21,139 bases of DNA from an uncultured Ilumatobacter sp. (GTDB lineage: Bacteria > Actinomycetota > Acidimicrobiia > Acidimicrobiales > Ilumatobacteraceae), in the NCBI GenBank assembly GCA_938049325.1, contig CALICC010000315.1, positions 1-21,139 of the forward strand, in the 5' to 3' direction. Every line of letters begins with the position of its first letter. Positions within the stretch are counted from its first letter, which is position 1. The notes under the pieces were generated by a model that ran no database searches, was not told the DNA's origin, and saw only the letters and a list, made by a program, of their open reading frames with translations. Of the stretch, positions 7,901 through 14,659 are shown piece after piece. The position numbers were made by a program, and so were the translations under genes.

Positions 7901-8495
7901 GATCATCGAGATGCTGGCCGCCGATCTTGTCGGGTATCAGCATCGCGGCTACGCCCGCGACTTCCTCGACGTGGTCGCCCAGACGAACGACGTCGAGCGC
8001 AGCCTCACGTTGACGGTGGCACGCTCGCTACACAAGCTGATGGCGTACAAGGACGAGTACGAAGTGGCCCGGCTGCTCATCACCCCCGAGGCAACGGCGG
8101 CTGCCGAAGCAGTCGGCGGAGCCAATGCGAAGGTCGCGTGGAAGCTCCATCCACCGATGCTCAAAGCAATCGGTCGATCGTCCAAGATCGAGATCGACCA
8201 ACGGGTCGGTCGACCTCTGATGGCAGCACTTGCACGGGGCAAGCGGCTGCGCGGCACACGGTTCGACCCGTTCGGACGGTCCGCAATGCGTCGTACGGAA
8301 CGAGCGTTGGTCGCCGAGTATCGAAATCTGGTCGACGCCGAGTTGGCGCATGTTCGCGCAGGCGGCGACGTCGGCGAGGCCGACGAAGCGCTCGCGCTCC
8401 CGATGGCGATTCGTGGCTATGAGGATCTCAAGCTCGAGCGAATCGCTGCGTTCCGCGAGGCAGTCGAGCAGCGCAACGAGCAGCGGAACCTCTGA
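4995..8495 (+). CDS. Indolepyruvate ferredoxin oxidoreductase, fused single-chain form
   Basis: This enzyme oxidatively decarboxylates aryl-pyruvates (transamination products of aromatic amino acids) to aryl-acetyl-CoA, passing electrons to ferredoxin. The 1166-residue chain has the usual one-polypeptide architecture. The N-terminal pyruvate-oxidoreductase-like region includes the FASGYQGSPLSG loop. A thiamine-diphosphate domain carries YFCSGCPHN (436-444) and GDGTFFHSG from 506. A cysteine-rich segment has C647, C650, C653 and C659, then C680, C686 and C691 for Fe-S binding. The gamma-type domain begins at IAGIGGTG (731-738). A long C-terminal extension follows. GTG 4995 is preceded by GGGAG, though spacing is short; ATG 5007 is the alternative. 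It stands alone between the acetyltransferase and a terminator. All diagnostic motifs are present and no frameshift is visible. Substrate preference (indolepyruvate or another 2-oxoacid) is by family only. Confidence 0.93.
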   Translation: MNGEMTTTSSTTHYQLSDRYTGDVGTVFMTGIQALARLPIEQLRADRAAGLHTAVFASGYQGSPLSGLDQEFARASRAVPDVSFIVAPNVNEELGATAVMGSQLASEQPDATHDGVLGIWYGKAPGLDRAGDAIRHGVYAGASQHGGALVIVGDDPGAKSSTVPSSSDLGLLDLHLPLFYPGDVQDALDLGRHAIAMSRLSGLWTSLKIVASVADGSGTVDVSPSRLEIVVPDMNIDGAPPVHRPDSRLLPPHNMAIERDIRTVRFERARRYAAANDINRVTVNPSDAWIGIVACGVTYHETREALRRLGLDTDEDVSNAGIRLIEYRLPLPFDSSLVSAFADGLDEIFVIEEKNPTLELFVKDALYGAATRPTVVGKHDDDGATLIPNYGVVVADVIEPALRRRLSDRLGERLRPPPQPPRERHLIPLTVERSPYFCSGCPHNWGTKVPDDVLVGAGIGCHTMTLLMDDDQVGTTAGLTQMGGEGAQWIGMSPFVDRNHFIQNLGDGTFFHSGQLAIQAAIAAGVNITYKLLHNGTVAMTGGQDPVGQLGVPEIASILIGHGVRRVLITTDDTDKYRGRSLPRDDAGDVQVWNRDRIVEAQELLAEVEGVTVLIHDQACAAQSRRLRKRGQSPTPAQRIVINHRICEACGDCGVVSNCLSVQAIDTPLGVKTTIDQTTCNLDYSCIGGDCPSFMVVEPSEADTLRTDQRAPTDFAVPVPRVATDHVDIRIAGIGGTGVVTAAQVIATAAMLDGYDSRGLDQTGLSQKAGPVVSDLRLATEMPPHSNLLGEGTADVLLGFDLLVAASDRTLATCEANHTIVVGSSTPTPTGSMIGHPERIAPTVSELRDRLDQTSRADATRLVDAGQLMESLLGNATTANVFVIGAAVQYGALPITPDSLEQALRLNGVHVEANLDAFRWGRAWIESPEMVEGAAAQHLARTPTVEVDPLPRALAHRVTDLPLSRADREIIEMLAADLVGYQHRGYARDFLDVVAQTNDVERSLTLTVARSLHKLMAYKDEYEVARLLITPEATAAAEAVGGANAKVAWKLHPPMLKAIGRSSKIEIDQRVGRPLMAALARGKRLRGTRFDPFGRSAMRRTERALVAEYRNLVDAELAHVRAGGDVGEADEALALPMAIRGYEDLKLERIAAFREAVEQRNEQRNL

Positions 8496-8532
8496 GGTCC
8501 GACGATCCGACGATCAGGCCCGAGACGCGAAA

Positions 8533-8573
8533 CGCCACCGAGATCTGAGGGCACTCCTCAGTTCTCGGTGGCG
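8533..8573. terminator. Near-perfect 18-bp hairpin, probable bidirectional terminator
   Basis: The left arm 8533-8550 and right arm 8556-8573 are complementary at 17 of 18 positions, with a five-base loop (GCACT). It lies 37 bases after the stop of the large oxidoreductase and 23 bases beyond the stop of the convergent minus-strand gene, which is where a shared terminator would sit. Neither side has a true T-run, as is common in high-GC actinobacteria; the minus-strand side continues into GTTTCGCG, which is the more T-rich of the two. Confidence 0.8.
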
Positions 8574-8596
8574 TCGCTCACGTTCGTCGGATCAGA

Positions 8597-8938
8597 TCAG
8601 AAGCCTGCAAAACCCGGATTCTCTCGGGCCATCTGGAGTGCTTCGATCTTCTGTTGCCGGAGCTGCGTCCTGCGCTTCCACATCTTGGTCTTCCAATGCC
8701 GCTTGGTGCGATTCCGCTTGGCCAGCTTGCTCTTGGCGACCTCGGCATCGTGATGATGCTCCGGCTTCCACGCCCGGCCCGGCTCGTGAATGTCTTCGGG
8801 ATCCGTACCCGCTGACACGTGCTGAGCAACGTTTTGAAGCTCGACGTGGATTCGATGCCGTTCGCTGTGAGCGTGCGCTCGGCGCTCCTGTCTGGGGAGC
8901 ATTGCCGGAACGTCGGAATCGCGGTGTCGCTGGCTCAT
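8597..8938 (-). CDS. Small, strongly basic protein of unknown function
   Basis: I do not recognise this 113-residue protein. It is real rather than a shadow, because ATG 8938 has the best ribosome binding site in the window (AGGAGGT, 8944-8950, five bases upstream), the stop is followed by a strong hairpin, and no other gene covers the region. The N-terminal half is rich in His, Arg and Gln and looks disordered. The C-terminal half (about 67-105) is a dense run of Lys and Arg broken by Trp and Leu (KSKLAKRNRTKRHWKTKMW, then KRRTQLRQQKIEALQMAREN), which is probably helical. Such a charge pattern suits binding to nucleic acid or to the ribosome, but that is inference. No cysteine and no membrane segment are seen. 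It is transcribed away from the MoxR gene. Confidence 0.75.
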   Translation of the reverse strand: MSQRHRDSDVPAMLPRQERRAHAHSERHRIHVELQNVAQHVSAGTDPEDIHEPGRAWKPEHHHDAEVAKSKLAKRNRTKRHWKTKMWKRRTQLRQQKIEALQMARENPGFAGF

Positions 8939-8955
8939 TGGTGACCTCCTACTTT

Positions 8956-8974
8956 GCGGCGCACGAGGCGCCGC
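8956..8974 (-). promoter_or_regulatory. GC hairpin in the 5' leader of the small basic protein gene
   Basis: GCGGCGC (8956-8962) and GCGCCGC (8968-8974) form a perfect 7-bp inverted repeat around a five-base loop. On the minus strand it sits just upstream of the AGGAGGT ribosome binding site at 8944-8950, with five bases between. It is therefore within the transcribed leader if the promoter is in the 8975-9166 gap. It could protect the transcript or serve as a binding site for translational control. Confidence 0.5.
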
Positions 8975-9166
8975 GGTGGTTTCGGTTGTTGTGAAAAGGA
9001 CACTAGGTGGTCGCGTAGCGCCTGTCAGCGAAATTCTGTAACGATTGTGCGCGCTTTTCGGTGACTACCGTCACATTCATGGGCAGTTGTGCAGATTCTC
9101 GTGAACAGCATCGAAATCTGGCTGCCGCCGCATCAAGACCTTCCCGATTCCGGCCGATGATCGGAT
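8975..9166. promoter_or_regulatory. Divergent promoter region between the basic-protein gene and moxR
   Basis: This gap must drive transcription in both directions. I see no clean -35/-10 pair; on the minus strand TTACAG near 9037-9042 followed 18 bases later by TACGCG is a weak candidate. A short GTGAC-TACC-GTCAC repeat lies at 9061-9074. No gene is visible; a plus-strand ORF starting at 9061 overlaps the moxR gene out of frame and has no ribosome binding site. Confidence 0.3.
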
Positions 9167-10183
9167 GTGGACTTCCCTCCCCCGCCTCTCGCTCCCGCGC
9201 CCAACGACGCTCCCCGTGCTGTGCAACCCGACGCACAGCCGATCGACGTACGCGCGCTCGCAGCGCAACTCGTTGCCTCGATCGACGCCGTCGTTGCCGG
9301 ACATCACGACATCGCCGAGATCGCCATCGCCACGCTCTTCGCACGCGGCAACCTCTTGATCGAAGACATCCCCGGCGTCGGCAAGACGCTGCTCGCGCAA
9401 GTGATCGCACGCGCCGTCGGCGGGTCGTTCGGTCGGATCCAAGGAACTCCCGACCTGCTCCCTGGTGACGTGACCGGCTCAATGATGCCGATCACCGATC
9501 CCGTCAATGGCACTCGCCTCGAATTCCGCCCCGGCCCCGTCTTCGCCAACGTCGTCGTGTTCGACGAACTCAACCGCGCAACACCGCGCACACAATCTGC
9601 GCTCCTCGAAGCAGCGGAAGAATCCACCGTGACTGTCGACGGGACGACGCACCGCCTGCCGACTCCCAACATGGTCGTCGCCACCCAGAATCCGATCGAG
9701 ATCGCCGGCACCTACGGACTCGGTGAAGGCTCGCTCGACCGCTTCAGCGCCGTGGTCACCCCCGGACGCGCAGCTCCCGAATTCGAACTCGACGTTCTCA
9801 CCGGCCGGCGAGGTCGCTCGATGCTCAACGCCATCGAGGCGATCACGACTCCGGCGGTCATCGCCAGAACTCAGGATGAAGTCGCAGCGATCTACGTCGC
9901 CGACGCGGTCGGTGCCTACGTCGTCGACATCCTCGGTGCGACGCGTCGCCACCCGAACATCAGACTGGGTGCGTCGACTCGTGCGGGAGTGTCACTGATC
10001 TCCCTGGCCCGAGCGCGAGCTGCGATGGAGGGACGGACCTACGTCGTCCCCGACGACATCGCTGGGCTCGCCGTGGCATCGCTCGGTCACCGAGTGCTCG
10101 TCGCCGACAGCAACGGATCCACGACCGCCGGACGCGACCTCGTCGCCGAGTGCGTTGCGTCCGTCGCAGCACCAACTGCGTGA
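9167..10183 (+). CDS. MoxR-family AAA+ ATPase
   Basis: MoxR ATPases are cytoplasmic chaperone-like AAA+ proteins that usually act with a DUF58/VWA partner to mature or regulate envelope or metal-dependent systems. This 338-residue protein has the family length. A proline-rich N-terminus (1-25) is followed by Walker A GVGKT ending at Thr 74, the GTPDLLPGDVTG insert typical of MoxR (93-104), Walker B VVFDE at 130-134, sensor 1 in ATQNP (172-176), and GEGSLDRF (186-193). A lid domain follows, with LGASTRAGVSL and YVVPDDI. GTG 9167 is the first plausible start, although no ribosome binding site precedes it, so a leaderless transcript is possible. The stop overlaps the next GTG start (GTGA), so the two genes are translationally coupled. 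The fused DUF58/transglutaminase protein is its obvious partner. Confidence 0.92.
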   Translation: MDFPPPPLAPAPNDAPRAVQPDAQPIDVRALAAQLVASIDAVVAGHHDIAEIAIATLFARGNLLIEDIPGVGKTLLAQVIARAVGGSFGRIQGTPDLLPGDVTGSMMPITDPVNGTRLEFRPGPVFANVVVFDELNRATPRTQSALLEAAEESTVTVDGTTHRLPTPNMVVATQNPIEIAGTYGLGEGSLDRFSAVVTPGRAAPEFELDVLTGRRGRSMLNAIEAITTPAVIARTQDEVAAIYVADAVGAYVVDILGATRRHPNIRLGASTRAGVSLISLARARAAMEGRTYVVPDDIAGLAVASLGHRVLVADSNGSTTAGRDLVAECVASVAAPTA

Positions 10184-13158
10184 GCTCCCGATCACATCCC
10201 GTCGCCATCGCTCCCGGTGGGCTGGCACTCATCGGCGCGTGGCTCGTCGGCCTTGCGATCGTTCGATTGACGGGTGCCGCTGCAGTCTTGCTGTTTCTGG
10301 TCGCCGCGCTCATCGCGATGGCCGGGTCAGTCGTCTCGGGATGGTTGCGGCTCCGGTCCGTGAACGTCACGACGTTCTCGCTGCCGCCCACCGCCACAGC
10401 AGGCGACTCCGTGGACATCGTCAGCGAGCACATCGATCAACGCCGCTCCTCCGCGCCGGTTGACCTGGTCGCGTTCGATACGTCGTGGGCACTCAGCGAT
10501 GTCGGCATGACGTCGGCCTCGGTCGTCATCGCCGATCCGGGAATCTTGTCGTCGGTCGACTACTCACTCGAAACGGCTGGAGCCGCCGGGCTCGTACGTT
10601 GGCGTCGACGCGGGTCCGCCCCCGTTTCGGACGTCCACGTCGCACCGGTCGCTGCTGGCCCGGTACTCCACGTCGAACACGCCGCGTCGAGCGACGACGG
10701 ATCCACCGCGCACGGCGCGGGTCCCAAAACGGGCGAACTCGACGGTGCGCGACCGTGGCGGCCCGGCGAAGGGGAACAGGCAATCCATTGGCCCTCAACG
10801 CTGCGTACGGGAGAGATCATCGCCCACGAGCGCACTGCGGCGAGCGAGGCGCAATGGTCCGTCTCTGTCGAGTCCGACCCTGCTCGCTTGCGGTGGACGC
10901 TCGAAGAAGGACGCCGACGCGGTCACCGCGTCATCGTCACCGATGACTCAGCAACGGAGTCGGCCGGCAACGTCGTGCGTACCGCAGATGATTCGCTGAA
11001 GTGGTCAGCTATCGCCGCCGACCGCCGGGGAATCGACAGCACCGGCGAGGCAGCACCTAAGCCGACGCCATGGTGGCGGCGCTCGATCTCACTGGTCCAC
11101 AAGCCGCTGCTCCCGGCGCCTGTCCCCACGCATGCCCGACTGCTCACCTCGGCGGCGGCGCTCATCGCGTTGTGGATGCTGCTCGGAGCTCTGGGCGGAT
11201 CGTTGTCACAACGGGCGCTCGCAACCGGCGGCGTTGCCGTGTCGACGGCCTTGTCCCTGCGTATCTCGAAAGGAGCGAGACCAACCTGGACGCGGATTCT
11301 CGTGGCGGTCGTCGCTGTCGCCGCGCTCGCTCGAATCGCTGTTCAAGCGTCCGGCATCGGCGGGCTCCTCGCGGCGCTGCGCGGCCCGATGCCCGACCTC
11401 TTGATGCTGCTCGTGGTCCTTCACGGCGCAGAGATCGCCGACCGGCGCACCACCCGCGTGCATCTCGCTGTCACCGGTGTCATCGTCGCCTACGCCGCCG
11501 GGCTACGTATCGACGGTCGCGTCGGTTGGTGGATGCTCGCCTGGGGCGTGGTCACCGTCGCAGCATTCTGCCAACTCGACACCACCAAGCTCGGCGAGCT
11601 CCGCCGAGGTGTTGCTGCTCGAATCGGCGCCTGGAGTGCTGTCGGCGCCATGAGCACACTCGCGCTGGCTGCCTTCGTTCCGGTTCCCGACGGTCCGGCG
11701 AGCCTCGGGCTGCCCGCCCTGTCCAACAACGATGCGCCCGAGGCTCCCGATGGCTCCCTCGTCGGCCCCGACGGCAACCCGTCGCCACCGAGCTCAACCG
11801 GCGACCCATCCCGCGGTGCGCTCGGCGAAGTCGGCGGCTACACCGGATTCTCCGACACGCTCGACACGTCTGTGCGCGGTGATCTCGGTGACGAGATCGT
11901 CATGCGGGTCCGCGCTCCGGAGCCAGCGTTCTGGCGCGGCCAGATCTTCACCGAGTTCGACGGCCGCGTGTGGCGCGTGTCCGATGTCGAAGGCGCACCG
12001 ATCGAGGGCCCAGAGATCGCCATCGCGCCGACGGTGGGCGACCTCCCTCTCGCACCGACACCGACGGAGGAGTTCGTGCAGACGTATCACGTCGAAGCCC
12101 AACTGCCGAATGTCGTGTTCGGCGCGGGCCGACCCGAAACGATCATCTTCGACGGCACCGTCTTCCCCCGACCCGACGGCGCTATTCGAGCAGACCGGAC
12201 CTTGGACCCCGGAACCGTCTACTCGGTCGTATCGCAGCGTGTACCGGTCACCCCAACGTCGCTACGTGACCAGGGCGATCTCGGCGAACGCTTCGCGCCG
12301 TTCGCCGATCGGTTCCAAGTTGCCCAGTTCCTCGCCATTCCGCCGTCGACGAGCCAAGCCACCCTCGACCTCGCAGCGCAGCTCCGCGTCGAGGGATCGA
12401 CGTACGACACGATCCGTGCGTACGAGAGCTGGATGGCCCGGAACACCGAGTACGACCTCAATGCGCCCGTGCCCGACGGCGATGCGGTCGACGACTTCCT
12501 GTTCGACTCGCAGCGCGGATTCTGTGAGCAGATCGCGTCGTCGCTCGTCGTCATGCTCCGCTCCCAAGGCGTCCCAGCCCGCCTCGCCACGGGATACATC
12601 CCGGGCTCGCGCAACCAGATCTCCGGCGTATTCGAAGTACGTGCCAGCGATGCACACGCGTGGGTCGAAGTGTGGTTTCCCGACAGCGGTTGGGAGGCGT
12701 TCGACCCCACTGCCTCGGTCCCGCTCAGCGGCGAGTCCGAGCGAAGCACGGTCGGCGCAGATGCCACGTCCGCCGTCATCAGCGGCATCGCCTCGCGACC
12801 GGTCGAACTCGGCCTGGTCGTCCTGGGCGGTCTCGCTGCGATGGCGGCAATGCGGGGACTACTCGAGTGGAAGCGCCGCCGCGACCGCGGCCCGTGGGGG
12901 TTGTTGACCGATCGCTTCCTCGCACTGGATCCGCTGACCTCGACCGCTCCCCGCGCCGCCGCCGTCATCGCGGGCACGATCGATACAGCCGAGAGCAAGG
13001 TTCGCGACCCACACGAGGTCGCTGAGCTGCTCGATCGCGTGGCGTTCGACCCCTCCTTCACGCCGAGTGCCGACGACCAGCGCGCAGTCGCCACCGACAT
13101 CGCTGCGTACGAACGCGCAGTGAAACAGGCTGACCGAGAGCGCGTCAGCGTGAGCTGA
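10180..13158 (+). CDS. DUF58-like/TgpA-like transglutaminase fusion membrane protein
   Basis: This 992-residue membrane protein seems to join two proteins that usually come as separate genes beside moxR. The N-terminal 290 residues have two membrane helices (about 10-50) and then a soluble region with the DUF58 hallmark ARPWRPGE at 190-197 and IHWPSTLRTGE at 202-212. From about 320 to 500 there are several more membrane helices (DUF3488/TgpA-like). An extracytoplasmic region holds the transglutaminase-like core with Cys 782 (RGFCEQ), His 826 (DAHAWVEVW) and Asp 842 (FDPT), a complete catalytic triad. A last helix at about 876-896 is followed by a cytoplasmic tail of about 95 residues that may be a reduced DUF4129. 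The start is GTG 10180, overlapping the moxR stop; the frame is open further up but inside moxR. No stop or frameshift interrupts the junction. Its substrate is unknown, probably an envelope peptide or protein. Confidence 0.87.
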   Translation: MSSRSHPVAIAPGGLALIGAWLVGLAIVRLTGAAAVLLFLVAALIAMAGSVVSGWLRLRSVNVTTFSLPPTATAGDSVDIVSEHIDQRRSSAPVDLVAFDTSWALSDVGMTSASVVIADPGILSSVDYSLETAGAAGLVRWRRRGSAPVSDVHVAPVAAGPVLHVEHAASSDDGSTAHGAGPKTGELDGARPWRPGEGEQAIHWPSTLRTGEIIAHERTAASEAQWSVSVESDPARLRWTLEEGRRRGHRVIVTDDSATESAGNVVRTADDSLKWSAIAADRRGIDSTGEAAPKPTPWWRRSISLVHKPLLPAPVPTHARLLTSAAALIALWMLLGALGGSLSQRALATGGVAVSTALSLRISKGARPTWTRILVAVVAVAALARIAVQASGIGGLLAALRGPMPDLLMLLVVLHGAEIADRRTTRVHLAVTGVIVAYAAGLRIDGRVGWWMLAWGVVTVAAFCQLDTTKLGELRRGVAARIGAWSAVGAMSTLALAAFVPVPDGPASLGLPALSNNDAPEAPDGSLVGPDGNPSPPSSTGDPSRGALGEVGGYTGFSDTLDTSVRGDLGDEIVMRVRAPEPAFWRGQIFTEFDGRVWRVSDVEGAPIEGPEIAIAPTVGDLPLAPTPTEEFVQTYHVEAQLPNVVFGAGRPETIIFDGTVFPRPDGAIRADRTLDPGTVYSVVSQRVPVTPTSLRDQGDLGERFAPFADRFQVAQFLAIPPSTSQATLDLAAQLRVEGSTYDTIRAYESWMARNTEYDLNAPVPDGDAVDDFLFDSQRGFCEQIASSLVVMLRSQGVPARLATGYIPGSRNQISGVFEVRASDAHAWVEVWFPDSGWEAFDPTASVPLSGESERSTVGADATSAVISGIASRPVELGLVVLGGLAAMAAMRGLLEWKRRRDRGPWGLLTDRFLALDPLTSTAPRAAAVIAGTIDTAESKVRDPHEVAELLDRVAFDPSFTPSADDQRAVATDIAAYERAVKQADRERVSVS

Positions 13159-13191
13159 AGCTCTCGGACTTCTTGAAGCTCTAGGACTTCT
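13156..13191. repeat. 18-bp tandem duplication across two convergent gene ends
   Basis: Two adjacent 18-base copies, 13156-13173 and 13174-13191, differ at one position (C at 13165, A at 13183). The first copy begins with the TGA of the transglutaminase gene. The second contains the TAG (minus strand, 13183-13181) that ends the crotonase gene, and the variable base is the one that makes this stop: the first copy reads GAG there. Confidence 0.85.
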
Positions 13192-13936
13192 TCGTGATCT
13201 TGGCCTGCAGTGCGGCGATCCGCTCGGCGAACCACGGCTGACGCGTGCTCCACAACTGCGGTTCGAGTTCGCGGGCGACGGCGTCGGGATGATTGTCGAC
13301 ATCGGCCATTGCGTGAATCGTGGCTTTGGTGGTGATCGCAAGCTCGCGGGGCGCTGAGGCAGCCCCTGCCGCGAACTCGTGTGCGACCTGAGCGAGGTCG
13401 TCGCGCGGCACCGACTTGTATGCGAGACCGACACGCTCGCATTCCTTGCCGCCGAGCACCTGGCCGAACACAACCGCGGCCATCGCCGTCTGCGGGCCGG
13501 CGATGCGTCGCAACATCCACGTGTGCCCACCGCCGGGGTGGATTCCGAGCTGCAGGAATCGCGTGTCGATGCGTGCCTCGTCGGCGATGATCCGGACATC
13601 GCACCCGAGCGCCAAGTTCGCTCCAGCACCAACGGCAGCCCCGTTCACCGCGGCCAATGTCGGGAGCGGGCTGCGAGCAATCCGCAGGAACCCCTCGTAG
13701 ATGTTGCCCAGGCTCTCGCCCGTGGCCTCGGCGAGGTTGCCGAGGTTGGCGCCCGCGCAGAATGCTGGCGCCGCGCCGGTCACGACCAACGCACCGACCT
13801 CGTCGTTCGCTTCGAACGCATCCATCGCCGCGACGATTTCGGCCACCATCGGTGCAGTGAGCGTGTTCCGCTCGTCAGGGTTGTTGAGGGTGAGCGTCGC
13901 GACGCCGTCGCTGATTTCCGTGAGCACGAGTGACAT
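13181..13936 (-). CDS. Crotonase-fold (enoyl-CoA hydratase/isomerase family) protein lacking both catalytic glutamates
   Basis: This is a crotonase-superfamily protein of 251 residues, acting on or binding an acyl-CoA in the cytoplasm. The fold landmarks are clear: LTLNNPDERNTL, the oxyanion-hole CAGANLG, VNGAAVGAGANLALGCD, and LGIHPGGG. Aligned by eye with rat mitochondrial enoyl-CoA hydratase, the two catalytic glutamates (E144 and E164) fall on Asn 107 and Phe 127, so ordinary hydratase chemistry is improbable. Non-hydratase members with such changes include isomerases, thioester hydrolases and non-enzymatic binders such as EchA6 of mycobacteria; I cannot choose among them. ATG 13936 (MSLVL) is preferred because it fits family N-termini and follows GAGGG closely; ATG 13948 would add four residues. 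It converges on the transglutaminase gene with only 22 bases between the stops. Confidence 0.88.
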   Translation of the reverse strand: MSLVLTEISDGVATLTLNNPDERNTLTAPMVAEIVAAMDAFEANDEVGALVVTGAAPAFCAGANLGNLAEATGESLGNIYEGFLRIARSPLPTLAAVNGAAVGAGANLALGCDVRIIADEARIDTRFLQLGIHPGGGHTWMLRRIAGPQTAMAAVVFGQVLGGKECERVGLAYKSVPRDDLAQVAHEFAAGAASAPRELAITTKATIHAMADVDNHPDAVARELEPQLWSTRQPWFAERIAALQAKITKKS

Positions 13937-13990
13937 GCCCTCGATCATGCCAGGAGCGTCGGTGCATCACCGCACCACACACCGAAACGG

Positions 13991-14022
13991 TTGACACCAA
14001 CCACGACACATCGAAGTACATT
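13991..14022 (+). promoter_or_regulatory. Candidate sigma-70-type promoter upstream of the acidic protein
   Basis: A perfect TTGACA at 13991-13996 lies in the 95-base gap between divergent genes, 35 bases upstream of ATG 14032. The -10 is poor: AAGTAC follows after 17 bases and TACATT after 20. If used, the 5' leader would be very short, in line with the absence of a Shine-Dalgarno before 14032. Confidence 0.4.
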
Positions 14023-14031
14023 TCCGGGCGC

Positions 14032-14640
14032 ATGCTCGACCACGTCTTCACCGATGCGATCAGCGCCCTCCGCGACGCCTTCGAAGCGGCGTACCTCGAG
14101 CGCCAGCCGTTCGAAGAACACTTCCAGTCCGACGTCCTCCTCGGCGACCTCACGTGGGAAACCAGCTACGGGCTCCCGGGCGAAGGTGAGCCGCCGCGCA
14201 TCGTTGCGCACATCACGTTCTCCTGGCCCGCGTGGAGCCAGGCGGCTTACCGACGCTGGTACGTCGACGACGTGCTCGAACGCCAGCCAGCGATCGAAAT
14301 CGAGATCGTGCTGCGGGTGCAGCAGCTCGCCGAACCGGTGGACGCCGACGACATCTACGCAGTCGTCCCCGAACACAGCGCGACGGTCGGTAGCGACCGG
14401 CTCGAGCGCGCCGGGCTGACCACCGAAGTCGCACACCCAGACCCGAGCGACCCACTCGACCTCGTCGACGAGCATGCGGTCGAGGTCACCTACGAAGGGC
14501 TGTACGAACTCGACGAAGAATCGGTCGCCGACGGCCGGAGCACACAGCTCGACGAGCACTTCGGAGCGTTGGGTGGTTGGGTCGCTGCCACCTTGGTCAA
14601 GCTCGGCGATCTTCGGCTGAATTTCCGCGAACCCGACTGA
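14032..14640 (+). CDS. Acidic hypothetical protein
   Basis: I do not recognise this 202-residue protein. It is soluble by inspection, without signal peptide, membrane helix or cysteine, and is rich in Asp and Glu. Two segments stand out: a Trp/Tyr-rich stretch near 61-78 (FSWPAWSQAAYRRWYVDDV) and a duplicated-looking pattern of beta-strand-like runs (IEIEIVLRVQQL, then VEVTYEGLYEL). The end, GALGGWVAATLVKLGDLRLNF, looks ordered. ATG 14032 is the first ATG after a TTGACA box, while the open frame upstream runs through the divergent gene's leader. It is 19 bases from the next crotonase gene and probably shares a transcript with it, which hints at, but does not show, a link to acyl-CoA metabolism. 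Confidence 0.72.
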   Translation: MLDHVFTDAISALRDAFEAAYLERQPFEEHFQSDVLLGDLTWETSYGLPGEGEPPRIVAHITFSWPAWSQAAYRRWYVDDVLERQPAIEIEIVLRVQQLAEPVDADDIYAVVPEHSATVGSDRLERAGLTTEVAHPDPSDPLDLVDEHAVEVTYEGLYELDEESVADGRSTQLDEHFGALGGWVAATLVKLGDLRLNFREPD

Positions 14641-14643
14641 CGT

Positions 14644-14658
14644 CGACCATCATGGTCG
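14644..14658. promoter_or_regulatory. 15-base palindrome before the crotonase start
   Basis: CGACCAT and ATGGTCG form a perfect 7-bp inverted repeat around a single C, in the 19 bases between the acidic protein's stop and ATG 14660. A one-base centre favours a DNA-binding dimer over an RNA hairpin, so it may be an operator, or it may be chance. Confidence 0.3.
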
Positions 14659-14659
14659 G

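Noticed and set aside
9061..9074. GTGAC-TACC-GTCAC inverted repeat upstream of moxR
   Set aside because: Only five-base arms and no extension on either side; expected by chance at this GC content.
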